This document shows positions 23,338 through 34,171 of a stretch of DNA of 64,000 nucleotides, in pieces. The position numbers and the translations under genes are program-made. The notes beneath the pieces were generated by a model. That model saw nothing but the letters and a program-made list of their open reading frames with translations, ran no database searches and was not told where the DNA came from. Source of the stretch: Gymnothorax reevesii (Eukaryota > Chordata > Actinopteri > Anguilliformes > Muraenidae); contig CM056574.1 of assembly GCA_029721435.1 (NCBI GenBank), positions 69,297,501 to 69,361,500 of the forward strand, written 5' to 3'. Each line of letters starts with the position of its first letter. Position 1 is the first letter of the stretch.

Positions 23338-24003
23338 TTAGACACACACGCAAGCTAGATGGCTAGCAGACATTCATTTCCTGCAGTAGTTAGCCAGCTA
23401 ACTTAAATTCTTCATAACATTAGATTTTCATGAATTTCGATTTTGAAATTATACAGCAAGCGTTCAATCCAGTGTTGAGAGAACAGCCAAGTTACACACT
23501 AACCATCTACCTGCCAGTTATACTAGCCACCTCACCCATTTAGCAGGCTAAAATTAGTTAGTGACAGTTCTGTGTATTTCCTTCTATCCAATAGCCTCGG
23601 TCTTGGTTCAGGCATTTAGCGAGCTTTATGAGCAGAGTGTTTTGCGTGTACTCTCGTCTTTGCATTGATTTTGAATGTAATCTGTCATGCGAAAAAAATT
23701 TTTCGTGTCCGGCGTGAAAGCGGTTTAACACCACCAATTCTGGCAAATATTCTGGCTAATAATCCTGAAGTTTAATGCCATAGATAGTTAACTTTGATAA
23801 ATTAGCAGGCGAGGGTAACTGGATAATCGACATGCTCCAGATGAAGTCGAGAGGCTGTATTGTGATGCCTGATCGCCGGCTGTGCTGTAGGATGTGGGCA
23901 TCCATCCAGCCATCTAGCTATGTTAGCCTACGTAACACGGTTTGTCGAAAGTAACAATTAGATGGATAGATAGATATCTCGATTGCAGGCTCATACACTA
24001 AAC

Positions 24004-24150
24004 CAGAGGTGTCCAATCTTGTTTTGAGAGAACTACCATCCTCTAGGATTCTACTCCAACCTTTATTCAACACACCTGATTCAGCTCATTAGCAGCTCAT
24101 CAAGATATGTAACTGGGAAAGTAGGAGTGGTTTGCTTTGGTTGGAGTGAT
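24004..24150 (+). mobile_element. hAT-like fragment (CAGAGGTGTCCAATC end)
   Basis: Begins CCAGAGGTGTCCAATCTTG and contains CAACACACCTGATTCAGCTC, a widespread fish repeat end usually starting CAGGGGTGTCCAATC. Only one end is clear. Confidence 0.45.
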
Positions 24151-24490
24151 ACGCTGCCCTCCATAATTATTGGCACCCTTGGTTAAGATGTGTTCTTTAG
24201 CGTCTTATAAATTAAGTTTTTTTTTTTCTAAATAATACAGGACCACAATGAAAAAAGAGGAAAATCCAACCTTTAATTCAAGTGCATTTATTGAGTGGGA
24301 AAAATTCCACATTAAGAAATAATTCTTTTATATCAAATTATGTGTGCCACAATTATTAGCACCCCTGATGTTAATACTTTGTACAACCCCCTTTTGCCAA
24401 CAAAACAGCACCTAATCTTCTCCTATAATGTTTCACAAGATGGGAGAATACAGAAAGAGGGATCTTCGACCATTCCTCTTCGCACAATCT

Positions 24491-25785
24491 CTATAAATCA
24501 TCCAGCCACCTAGGTCCTCTCCTCTTCAGCTCACTCCACAGGTTTTCAATTGGGTTGAGGTCTGGGGACTCAGATGGACACGAGAAGAGCTTGATTCTGT
24601 GTCTGGTGAACCATTCCTGTGTAGATTTGGCCACAAATTTAGTGTCATTATCTTGCTGAAAGACCCAGTGACAACCCATCTTCAGCTTTTGGGCAGAGGC
24701 CACCAGATTTTGATTTAAAATGTCCTGGTATTTCAAATCGTTCCCGATGCCATGCACCCTAACAAGGTTCGCAGGGCCTCTGGAAGAGAAACAGGCCCAC
24801 AGCATCACCAATAATTCCTCATACTTCACAGTGGGCATGAGGTGCTTTCCTGCATACTCATCTTTTGTGTTCCGCCAGACCCACTTAGAGCTTTTTGGCA
24901 GCAAACTCTCCTATCTTGGTCTCATCTGACCAAAGCACGCGGTCCCATTTGAAGTCCCACTACCACTTTGCAAACTCCAGACGTTTATGATTGTGAGAGA
25001 GAAAAGGTTTTTTCCGTGCATGCCTCCCAAACAGCTTGTTGGCATGTAGATAGCGCCTGATGGTTGTTTTGGAGACTTTGTGACCCCAAGATGCTACCAT
25101 TTGTTGCAATTCTTTAACAGTGAGCTTTGGAGAACTTTTTATTTCTCTTACCATGCTTCTCACTGTGCGTCCTCGTCCAGGCTTGTTTACCACTGTTCCA
25201 GTTGTTTTAAACTTCTTAATGATTCCTCTGACAGTAGATGTGGGCAGGTGCAGGTGAGTGGCTATTTTCTTGTAGCCATTGCCTGACTTGTGAAGGTCGA
25301 CACACATAACATAACATAACATAACATGAATGGCAAGAACAGGCCTTTCAGCCCAACTACGCTCGCCAGTTTCTTTATACTATTGTGAATATATCCCTTC
25401 AGACACTCAGTGACTCAGTAGTATATAGCTTTAAGTCAAGCCTGTTCTTGTAAACCCCCAAGGTCTCTACCTCAACAATATGGTCAGGCAAACTATTGCA
25501 CATTGAAATTACTCTTTGGGTGAAGAAATATTTCCGAATATCAGTGCGAAATTTACCTTTGGTCAACTTCCATTTGTGACCCCGAGTTCTTCTCCCAACA
25601 CTTGGTCGAAGGAATCCTACAGAATTCACTTTGTTAAGCCGTTTAACATATTTAAAGACCTCAATCAAATTACCCCTTTGTCTCCTTTTCCTAAGACTAA
25701 AGAGATTAAGGATCTTCAGCCTCTTCTCATAGCTTTCATATGAGATCTGCCTTACTTGAATGGTGTGTTCCTTTGTCTTTCCCAT
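24491..25785 (-). pseudogene. Tc1-like transposase pseudogene, split by a LINE
   Basis: Read in reverse it starts MGKTKEHT at 25785, the usual Tc1 N-terminus. It is then cut by the LINE and resumes at about 25300 with DLHKSGNGYKKIATHL, a helix-turn-helix region and TVVNKPGRGR. It ends with FQQDND (second catalytic Asp) and SPDLNPIENLW (catalytic Glu). The first Asp is still readable in a different frame (VLWSDETKIG near 24920), so a frameshift lies between 24905 and 24960. Stops, a frameshift and the insertion make it inactive. Confidence 0.8.
25303..25757 (-). mobile_element. 5'-truncated LINE (CR1/L2-like C-terminus)
   Basis: Reverse translation gives SYESYEKRLKILNLFSLRKR, RGNLIEVFKYVKRLN, TRGHKWKLTKGKFRTDIRKY and FFTQRVISMCNSLPDHIVE, the C-terminus of CR1/L2-group LINE proteins. 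The frame is open to a natural-looking stop. The 3' tail on that strand is a short (ATGTT)n run (25304-25326). It inserted into the Tc1 transposase, so a single open frame (25399-25785) joins Tc1 residues MGKTKEHT to LINE sequence. That join is an accident of insertion, not a gene. Confidence 0.8.
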
Positions 25786-26084
25786 GTTGAAGAGTGGATA
25801 AGAGAAATGGCCTCTATGTCACGTCATATTTATACCCCAGGGAGACAGGAAGTGATGAATTACAAATTAAATGTTCCTAGATACTCAGATCAACTTTGTA
25901 AACTACTGTAGAAATGACAGAAATACTTCAATTACATTTATTTCCCAGGAATTGTCAGGGGTGCCAATAATTGTGGAACAGGTGATTTTATGAAAAAAAA
26001 TTATTTTCTTAGGGATTTTTTTTCCCTTAAAATTCACTTGAGTTGAAGGTTACTTTTTTCTACAATTTTCAGTGTGAGAGTTTG

Positions 26085-26200
26085 GCTGTGTTCGAAATCG
26101 TCCACTCATTCACTCACTCCCTTTCCCCTACATCGTGTATATGATATAGTGCACAATAGTATAGTACTATAGTGCACTATAACTATAGTATAACACTAAA
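26085..26200 (+). mobile_element. MITE fragment with TATAGTGCAC palindromic core
   Basis: GTGTTCGAAATCGTCCACTC followed by CATTCACTCACTCC and a palindromic stretch (ATAGTGCAC, ACTATAGTGCACTATA). It resembles a fish MITE with TGTTCGAAATCG ends. A relative appears inside the element at 20787-21930. Confidence 0.5.
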
Positions 26201-26280
26201 GTTTCTGAACATGATTGCGTCAGCAAATGCGCTGGATATTCTTGTGATGTGAGCGGACACGCCGAGCATCATGTAAACAC

Positions 26281-26585
26281 ACCGGTCGCAAAACGAATTT
26301 TTCGCACAACAGATTACATTCAAAGTCAATGCAAAGAAGCGAATACACGCGAAATGCGTCTGGTGCGAAAGCAACTTTAATGTTGGACCCCGTGGTGGTT
26401 TTCTGGAATGTTCTTTACACGTAGCTATAATAGCTACTCTAGCTCAATCTGCTAGCTTAGTTAGCAAGCTACCTAACAAGCTTGGTAACATACCAAGGAC
26501 GATAATTAGCCGATCAGCTCTTAGTCTTTGCATTGACTTTGAATGTAATCTGTCGTGCGAAAAATTTGTTTCGCGTCCGGTGTCT
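26281..26585. mobile_element. Harbinger-like MITE arms
   Basis: The left arm (CGCACAACAGATTACATTCA, about 26300) and the right arm (complement, CTTTGCATTGACTTTGAATG at about 26525) match the arms at 22440, 23251 and 23640. A third terminal motif (GTCTGGTGCGAAAGC) lies between them, suggesting internal deletion or a nested copy. Confidence 0.5.
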
Positions 26586-27615
26586 CTGTCGTTGTTATGA
26601 CGGCTTGATTACTACCGCATGTTAGTTCTCTTGCCGTGTTACTCAAAAATTCTCCCGGTTAACTTATATGCAGTAAGTCAGATTGGTATGCTTTGGTTAG
26701 CATCAAGGTGGTAGTTTTGTCATAACATTAACTGACCATAGCTGCTACAGTTGAAGCTAACTGGAGAGGTGTTGTGCATGTTTGCAAAGTTGGGCTGATA
26801 AGACTGCAATTAGACCAGACCAGTGGCAGCTGGTGAACTGGCCATAGGGGAGGCTCAAAACAATCCCTTAAAATTAATGATTGGTCACAACCTGTTTTAA
26901 TTTAAATTACAATTGCAGAAACTCCAATAACTCTCAACATTATCAGATGTGGCCAGTTTTCATTTATAAAGCATACTGATTACGACTCCGGACTTCTCAC
27001 GCTTTTTACTCGGGCTGGTAGGCCACGGGTCTAAGTTTCGGCTCTGTTCTTTTTTTTGGGGGGGGGAGTTGTGATTGTCTTGCTCATGCGCGTGCACGGT
27101 TTCGTGATTGGCCCATATATATAGAACACCACATTGCTGGTAGGGCATGCTCAAGTGAAGCATCTATTCCAGGAGTGTGTACACTTGGAAGTTCAATTTG
27201 CAGGTACACTCCCATTCATTTTCGCCTACTGTAAAATTATATTTTTAAAAACACTTGCGTGCGACTCAGGGTGATTTTGGCATCGCTGTGCAGAGCAACA
27301 TTTTCTCTCCCTAAATATGCGCTTTCTTGGAGGAAGGAAAGCGGCGCACTTACTAAAGGGAAGATCAAAATGTTACCTGGTGTGAACGTTCAAGTGCAAG
27401 CAGAAAAGTTCAGTTACGGTGACCAGGGCTTTTAATGACTCTCTGATAAAATAATTGCTTCAAAGTTTTCGCTGTTATACACAACGTCGATGAATGTCCG
27501 TATATGTTATCAAATTACTCTCTGGTTTCCTCACTACATTGCACCCTGATTGAGCATATTTGCTGCCGGCCGAATTGTTCGTACTGAATCACATGGCGAA
27601 TGCCAACATTGTTAA

Positions 27616-28912
27616 AGTGATAGAATACTCTGTGATGATATATATTTATCTTCAAAGAACTATATCTCAAATATCAGAAAATTTTTTTTTTACATAAATG
27701 CGAAGCTGTCAAACATTGAGAATGCAAGGGTTCTGTAGCAAACTCTACAGCGCTGCCATTTTGAAAGGTTGGAAGCGCGTTCGCCAGTCAAAAGTATTTC
27801 CCATGTCACATGTTTTTTCCTCGTGACGTTTGAGTGACCCAGTCCAGTCGAGTTGGTGGACTGTATACATTTCCTCTTCTATCGGCTTGCTGTCACTATG
27901 AGTAGCATCCTGCTGCAGCCCCGGACCAGAAGCCCCTGACATGACACAAGTCCCCGGCTTGACGGAAGTGAAATAATGGCTATCCACTGTTTTAATGCTG
28001 AATTCCGTAACGCATCCCACGAGCTGTGTTTTCCAGTCACAACTGGTGAATTCCCTTCTTTTGACCTCACTGTCCGATTGACCCTTCCTTGCACCTTCGA
28101 CTTTAATTCACTACACGACTGGTGTTTACGAGTGTTACCGAATGCAGCATTATTCACTTAGCTAGCTCGCTAGCTAGGCTCGCAAACTAGCTAGCTAGCT
28201 ATTTTGCTAGCCTAGCAGGTGATATTTACGCAAGCGAACAGCCTAGCTAGCCAGCTTGTGAGCTAATTGCATCTTGTGCACATAGCTAAACCCATTGAAA
28301 CAGTAAATGGTTAGTTTACTGTCACTTACGGTTATTCAGCAAGCTAGATAAATATCACTTGGTAGGATGGCGAAATATCTAGCTAGCTAGTTCGCTAGCC
28401 TTGCTAGCGAGCTAACTAAGTGAATAAAAACAATGAATAGCCATTATTTCTCTTCCGCACGCCAGGGGCACTACCGTCAAGGCAGGGGCTTGTGTCACGT
28501 CAGGGGCTTCTGCTACGGGCCTGCAGCTGGATAGTGTTGGTCACCATCCTCAAAATTTGTTCGTTTAGGTTCAAAACGGTATCCTGTAAACCTCCCATCA
28601 TGTGTAATTTCCTTGCCTGAACTTGTAACACTGTCATCATCTTCTCAGTCCGACATGCTGGACGAGTTAGAACACAGTGTGCCTGTTCAGCATCGTTTCA
28701 TGTTTTCAGATATTGGAGCGCAGCTGAGTCAATCTGACGTCACATTTCAGATTGTGCCCAGTCTAAATGGCGCAGATCATGAGGGATGGCTCGTCGACAT
28801 AAATTTGCCATTTACTCTCTCAGAGAATTTTATTTTTTTAATGCGAAGAATGTACACAGATTAGATCATTCTTTTGATAAGTATACACAGCATGGAAGAG
28901 TTTACTATCGCT
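27616..28912. mobile_element. TTAA-flanked palindromic element
   Basis: The ends AGTGATAGAATACTC and (complement) AGCGATAGTAAACTC are inverted, and TTAA lies outside each (27612-27615 and 28913-28916). Inner arms also pair: CAGAAGCCCCTGACATGACA near 27926 with the complement near 28500, and the GCTAGCTAGC-rich strings at 28160-28200 and 28378-28420. A related locus at 37030-37690 lacks this block and reads through a TTAA, so it represents the empty site. No transposase is seen. Confidence 0.75.
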
Positions 28913-29870
28913 TTAAAAGGAAGTGCTAATTAACTCTGGCTCCTCCTTTGCTAAGCTTCATCTTTGCCCTTGTCCCATTAAAGCACTGCTCTCAAAAAAT
29001 AATCACTGCAGAGCACAGATCAAGGCGATAGAAAAAGGTTTTTTTCCTGATTTCTAACAGCCAAGCCTTTCTCCCCTCCTTGTCTTTTGGAATTCCGTAT
29101 AAAAACACAAAGCAGGTTCTCCATTGTTTTAAATATTAGGCAGGGAAGCATAATATTTGAATGTCAATTACATGAATGTCAATTACAAGTAGCTAGCTAG
29201 TTAGCCACCTTGTTCATTTTATTGACTGCTTAGTCAATGCAGTCCCCGCAACGGTAAGGGTACCAAGGTAGCTCGCTGGAGACCGTTATCAATCGCTAGC
29301 GTTTGCTTTAGTCAGCAGTCTATTTAAGTCAATGGCACGGCTAATTAGCTAGCCAGCATGTGAATGCGATTTTTTCTAATAAAGTGACAAATTTTCGTTT
29401 GTACGTTAACTTACACATTAAAACGTTTTATTACAGCCCTTCAAATGAATATTGCTGCAAAAGGCAGCTGCACATCTCGAAATTTTAATGCTATTATTGA
29501 CTTATTTCAAATTGGCCTCATAGGAAACCATTCATTTTTATGAAGACATTGGGTGTATCAATATGGCGGCCGGATTCTTCACTTTGGATTATGTACATAT
29601 GACATCAGCAATCTAGTGTTCCAAATATATACTTCTATGGATTGGCCCAGGCCTAGACCCGGCCCGCATACAAGCTCTGAGGAGCTACATGTCTTTATTC
29701 AGGGATTGGAAGCAATGCATGGGTTTCATGGTCATTTAAATAAAATGAGATTATATGAAACGTCTTTATGTAATTCAGTTGCTTCCAACCCCTCAGTGCA
29801 TAAGGACTTCAATTCAGTGCGAGAATCTCTTACGTACATGTTGACTGAATAATTGCTGACTACCGCAGTG

Positions 29871-31003
29871 TGTGACAATCAGGAATCAATTGCGAACCAA
29901 GACGTGATCCAGAAAACATAGTTTATTTCAGTCCAAGTTCAAAGTGAGGAAGACAGAGTTTGCAACAGAACAGATACGTGAGCCAAAAATCTAAATCTAA
30001 AAACGAAAGCAGCTAGGGGTTGATGTCCAGTAAATCAAAGCACAGTACAGAATCAGTATCCAGGAATCGGTAGTCCGAGAACAAAAGCAAATGGTCATAC
30101 ACAGGGCGGCAGGCGGGTAAATTGGTCGTACAGAAAATGGGTTGAAAAGAAAAACAGGCAAACAAATCCAAAAGGGCTCAGGCAAACTCAAAGATAGACA
30201 GGGTGTAGAAGAATCAATCAGACAGGCGTACAAGTAACTGGGCACTGAAAGAAAGGATTAATGTTCTAACAAGAATGCACTGCAGTGAAAGTATACAAGA
30301 GGGTCTAGTCACATGCTATCAAGGAACAGGTGAATGGGATGAGAGCTAATTAAACAGGGGAGAATACATGGGGAAGTCCTTAAGACGATAACTGGCAAGA
30401 GCCAAGACACGGACAGAAATCACATTGACAACCTATGACAGAAATCCACCTTCGGTCAGGGAGTTCTTAGAGCACAGAACAAGAAGTGCAGGACAGCAAT
30501 TAAGCACATGCAGAAGATTCTGCAGAATCACAAGGAGATACAGAGACAGTAATGCCTGGGCCGGAGACTAGAACAGGGCAAGTGCTGAGATCGTGTTAGT
30601 AGTAATTAGTAGCAGTGCAGCTTTACAATTACCCGAGTGCTTGTTAGTCAGTTAGTGGTATCTACAATATTAGTTCGGTTAGTAAGTGAAAGACAAAATA
30701 TAAATGTTTGTATTATTAGTAATCAAGAAAAGTAGAGTGAAGGAAGTAATTATGTAAAAAACCAGAAACCAATTAAATCACCCAAAGCAAGTAGGCACGC
30801 AGACTGGGGAGACAGAATGTACCACACTGATCACAAGACAGGGGGACAAAAGTGCAATGAATACAGAAATGGCAACAAAAGAAAAACCGGGATGAATAAT
30901 AAGCAAAATTAATAAAGAAAAGACATGACAAAAACATAGGAAACAAGACCAGACCAAAATCAGAACACAGAGGAACGTAAATATGCCACTTATACTCACA
31001 CCA
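29871..31003 (-). mobile_element. Solo LTR, family 1 copy B
   Basis: Reverse orientation relative to the copy at 38918. Bounded by TGTGACAATC and TCACACCA, with AGTG on both sides (29867-29870 and 31004-31007). A reverse polyadenylation signal lies near 29920. It sits within the right inverted repeat of the hAT element, so it is younger than that insertion. Confidence 0.75.
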
Positions 31004-31423
31004 AGTGCGTGAGAGTTGACAGATATGTGTTATAAATGAAAACTGGCCACGCCTGATAATGAATGAGAGTTGAGAGTTTTCAGAGTTTCTGTAATGGTAA
31101 TTTAAATGAATGATTGAAAATAGGTTGTGACCAATTATTAATTTTAAGGGATTGTTTTGAGCCTCCCCTATAGCCAGTTCACTAACCGCCTCTGGACCAG
31201 ACATAGGTTTTGCAGAGCTTAGGGTGCACTTTTGGGTTTGTTTACTGCTGCTATAGGCAGGTACTTGTGCCGTGGTGTGGGCTCTTGCGAAACGCATTAT
31301 AATATATATGATATAATAAACGTTTTCTCTGCATTGCCGTGGCATCCACCTTTGAAAATTGTCCTGGCTAATAAAAAGGCGAAAAAAATTGGAGATCGGA
31401 TACAGATTTTTTCCCGATAGAAG

Positions 31424-31666
31424 TTATTGATTCGCTGGCTGGTACGAGCAAAACACTAAAATTTCAACTTGCCAATCATTGACATCCTGCTGTAAATGTT
31501 GCTGCAACACTTCAATTGCTTCTTCCTCGATTTCGGGGTCGGATTCAGGATCAAACAAGTATGGTCTTACAGCAATAGATTCCGCAGAAAGCTGACCTGA
31601 AACACCTGCCATCTTGGTTTCATAGTTTTTTGAGTCTGCAGTCTCCCCCAGATTCGAAGCGGCCAT
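31424..31666 (-). pseudogene. Short exon-like frame resembling P2X7-type N-terminal regions in fish repeats
   Basis: Reverse translation begins MAASNLGETAD and contains SIAVRPYLFDPESDPEIEEE, an acidic segment similar to the PYxFEPE motif of P2X7-like proteins that are multiplied in fish genomes. No clear splice donor follows and no downstream zinc-binding part was found. It could be a pseudo-exon of such a family or a coincidence. Low confidence. Confidence 0.3.
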
Positions 31667-31699
31667 GCTAGTCAGAGCAGTGCCTCATTAGCATAGCCT

Positions 31700-33048
31700 C
31701 CCCACCCACTCAAAACCACTCATGTTTCAGTCCAGCACAGATGGGGTGAGAGAAGCGGTCTCACTCGGCCTGGATTGGTGTGGTTTTTTGTAACTGAATT
31801 CTTAACTTTATCTTAAAAACCCATTGGACATGTTTTAAACGACTAAATACAGCATAATATTGGACATTTGGAAAATATTGGAAAAAAATTGCAGTTCAAC
31901 AATGCCACATCACTTAGAGAAGTTATACAGAGCTTTTGGAAAATGATGTCAAAGCTCATTTTGCTCAAGCCTGCTGCTGCATTTTGTGAAGTTCTCAGGT
32001 ATTTGACTTTATAAATGTACATGTTACTGCCACTGTCAGGGAGTACTTGATTTTAGCATTTTGGTCGTCTTTGCATTCTTGTGTAGACACAGATATTTTG
32101 CATTTACAAGGTCATTTGGAGAGTGTATTCTTTTCCCAACAGATGGATAAATATATTCATTAAGAAAAAGTTATGTGACGTGTGGTCAGGGCCTTAATCA
32201 ATGCATACTGTTGCAAGGTGTTTTCTTCATATAAGCGGCTGCTGTCACAGGCATGTTATCTGAGGGTAAGATAGCATGTGTTCACAACATACCTTGCGCA
32301 ACCAATCATTGCAGCCTTTGTAATTTGAAAATTGCATTCTTTATATCACAATGTAATCACAATTGCAATTAATTGTTCAGCCCTACTGGCATGTGTGTTT
32401 GTGTTGGTGTGTGTGTGCGTTTGTGTCGGGTTTCTGTAGGTTTATATATATAATATAAAATCTAGTGCACGTCTGCAACCCCTACAGATGCAAGAGGCAA
32501 GATGATGCGTCGTCTTGGTCCTGAAAAACATGGTACCTAGTGAGAAAAATTATTTGTACAGCTGTACAGTATGTGTACTGCTTCTTGGATGACCAGCAAG
32601 TCTATAGAGATATCCAGGGTTAAACATTGACGGCAGCCTTTAGCGCACGTCTGCTACCACCAATGCAGATTACCTGGATCATGTATGGGCATTCTACCAT
32701 TAAAGTATGGCCCAGCCAACCACCTGTGCGAAGCAAATTATTTTTATTAATTCATTTATTGTCCTTGGCATTTAGCCGGAGTAGCGTTCAACACAGCTGG
32801 CGACCATCGGTCATGCGTAGGGCAAGGCAATTGCAAGTTTGATAGCTGGTTTGCCATCAGTAGCGATTCAAGCAGTGTTCAGAAGGCAGCCCATGTTGAT
32901 CTGGATGAGTTTCGTAAAACTGCAAGCTGGAAATGGGGTTCTCAGCATCAGGTGCGAACCAGGGCGCATAGGAGATGGAGATCGGCGTTATGACCGTGGA
33001 TAACGTAACATGGAAAAGAAAAAAGAAAAAAATTATGAATATTAATAT
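31700..33048. other. No gene seen
   Basis: Non-coding; short alternating purine-pyrimidine stretches (GTGTGTGTGCG near 32405) and nothing protein-like. Confidence 0.5.
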
Positions 33049-33051
33049 ACA

Positions 33052-33093
<42 letters not shown>
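33049..33093. repeat. (TA)n microsatellite
   Basis: An almost pure TA tract of about 20 units; likely length-variable. Confidence 0.95.
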
Positions 33094-33095
<2 letters not shown>

Positions 33096-33458
33096 CAAGA
33101 GTACCTTTCTTGTCCAAGCCTATCAATTTGAATTTAGTGAATTAGTGATCATTTTTAATTATACTAGATGGGCATTGATCGTTTATAGGATTTAAGGCAC
33201 AAGAGCAAGTAATGATTTATCGCACTTCATAAAACACCCCAAAACTGAAAGTTTCTAATGAGGTCATATAAAAAATAAGATGCGAAATAAAAGGCAAGCT
33301 GGAGGAAGCCATTCTTTCTTCTCAAGCACCTTTCTTTGGGACGCTGGATACCAATTGTAAAAACTTAAGCATTACAGAAAATACAAAACCACCGGGAATA
33401 ATTTTAAATGTGTACCAATTCCTGACACCTAGTAGTGGCAGACAAATGATTGAGGCGT

Positions 33459-33744
33459 TGTTGGGCAATTCCGGTCCTGAATGGCCGATGTGTTTGCAAA
33501 TACACTACTTCCAATTGCAATGACTAATTGAAGAAATAGGTTATATACAAAAACTTGAATTTACTCATGCAGTAGATGGAGAAAAATGTTCCACATAGGT
33601 ACTGTGTTTGTTGGTTGATCGTGAGAATTTAGAGAAACGTTAGATTTTAAAGGTGCTTTAGCTAATGATGGCAATTAACTAATTAAAGGCCAGAAATTGG
33701 AGCGAAAACCAGGGACAAATACGGTCCTTATTGCCCAACACTAG
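33459..33744. mobile_element. Short hAT-like MITE
   Basis: The left end GTTGGGCAATTCCGGTCCT and the complement of the right end (AGTGTTGGGCAATAAGGACC) are inverted and enclose about 285 bp. Target duplication not established. Confidence 0.4.
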
Positions 33745-34171
33745 AATGAGAGTATTCTCCCTTTCGGATAGTCAATTCAAGCAGAATGTGATGTACCATG
33801 TTGACACGCATTCACATTAATTTTGAGCCATTTCAAGTAGTGATCTAAATCTAACCACGTTAATATCACCTTGGGATTTCAGGGATTTCCAACGCTTTAC
33901 CATAGAATTCCAAGGATTTTGGAATATTTAAGTCATGAAGTGAATGCCCTCCCAGTGATTGAAACTGTTGCCCATACTGAATACAGCAACATTTTCAATT
34001 GTAAAATAAATTCTACAAGCAGCAACTGCCTAACTCACCTCTATGAAGCACGGATGTGAAAATCAACGGAAAATAATGGTCAGTTCATGCATTGACTAAG
34101 CTTGTGGGTAACTGTCAATTTAACTGCACCTTAAAGAAAGGAGAAAAACTTTAAAGGCAAGCCATTATATA

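Larger units (their letters stand above)
22390..23780. repeat. Inverted-repeat complex (one left arm, two right arms)
   Basis: The left arm (about 22390-22525) pairs with two right arms: 23213-23337, and more extensively 23604-23780. The outer pairing goes beyond the MITE ends into unrelated flank (CAGGATTATTTGCCAGAACA at the left, complement of TTCTGGCTAATAATCCTGA at the right). The two right arms share about 125 bp beginning GGCATTTAGCGAGCTTTATG. Confidence 0.65.
24152..26076 (-). mobile_element. Tc1-like transposon carrying a LINE, right end rearranged
   Basis: The left end carries CCTCCATAATTATTGGCACC, the usual end of an abundant fish Tc1 family. The inner part of the opposite end (CAGGGGTGCCAATAATTGTG) is present near 25958, but the outermost terminal repeat is missing or scrambled. 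The transposase lies in reverse. A LINE fragment splits its N-terminal region. Confidence 0.8.
26821..31194. mobile_element. hAT-type transposon with perfect 8-bp target duplication, carrying two insertions
   Basis: Inverted ends CAGTGGCAGCTGGTGAACTG and (complement) CAGAGGCGGTTAGTGAACTG continue to pair for about 160 bp. The 8-bp duplication GACCAGAC is exact at 26813-26820 and 31195-31202. Two later elements, 27616-28912 (TTAA type) and 29871-31003 (solo LTR), account for about 2.4 kb, leaving a core of about 1.9 kb. No hAT transposase domain is recognisable. A 99-codon frame near 29553-29852 has no ATG at its start and no known similarity. Confidence 0.8.

Noticed and set aside
25399..25785. 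128-codon frame as a possible gene
   Set aside because: It is a join of Tc1 N-terminal codons with a LINE C-terminus created by insertion.
22440..26585. Repeated CAGATTACATTCAAAGTCAA blocks as a CRISPR-like array
   Set aside because: They are opposed transposon arms with irregular spacing in a eukaryotic genome.
29553..29852. 99-codon frame inside the hAT element as a transposase exon
   Set aside because: No ATG at the start and no hAT or BED-finger motif.
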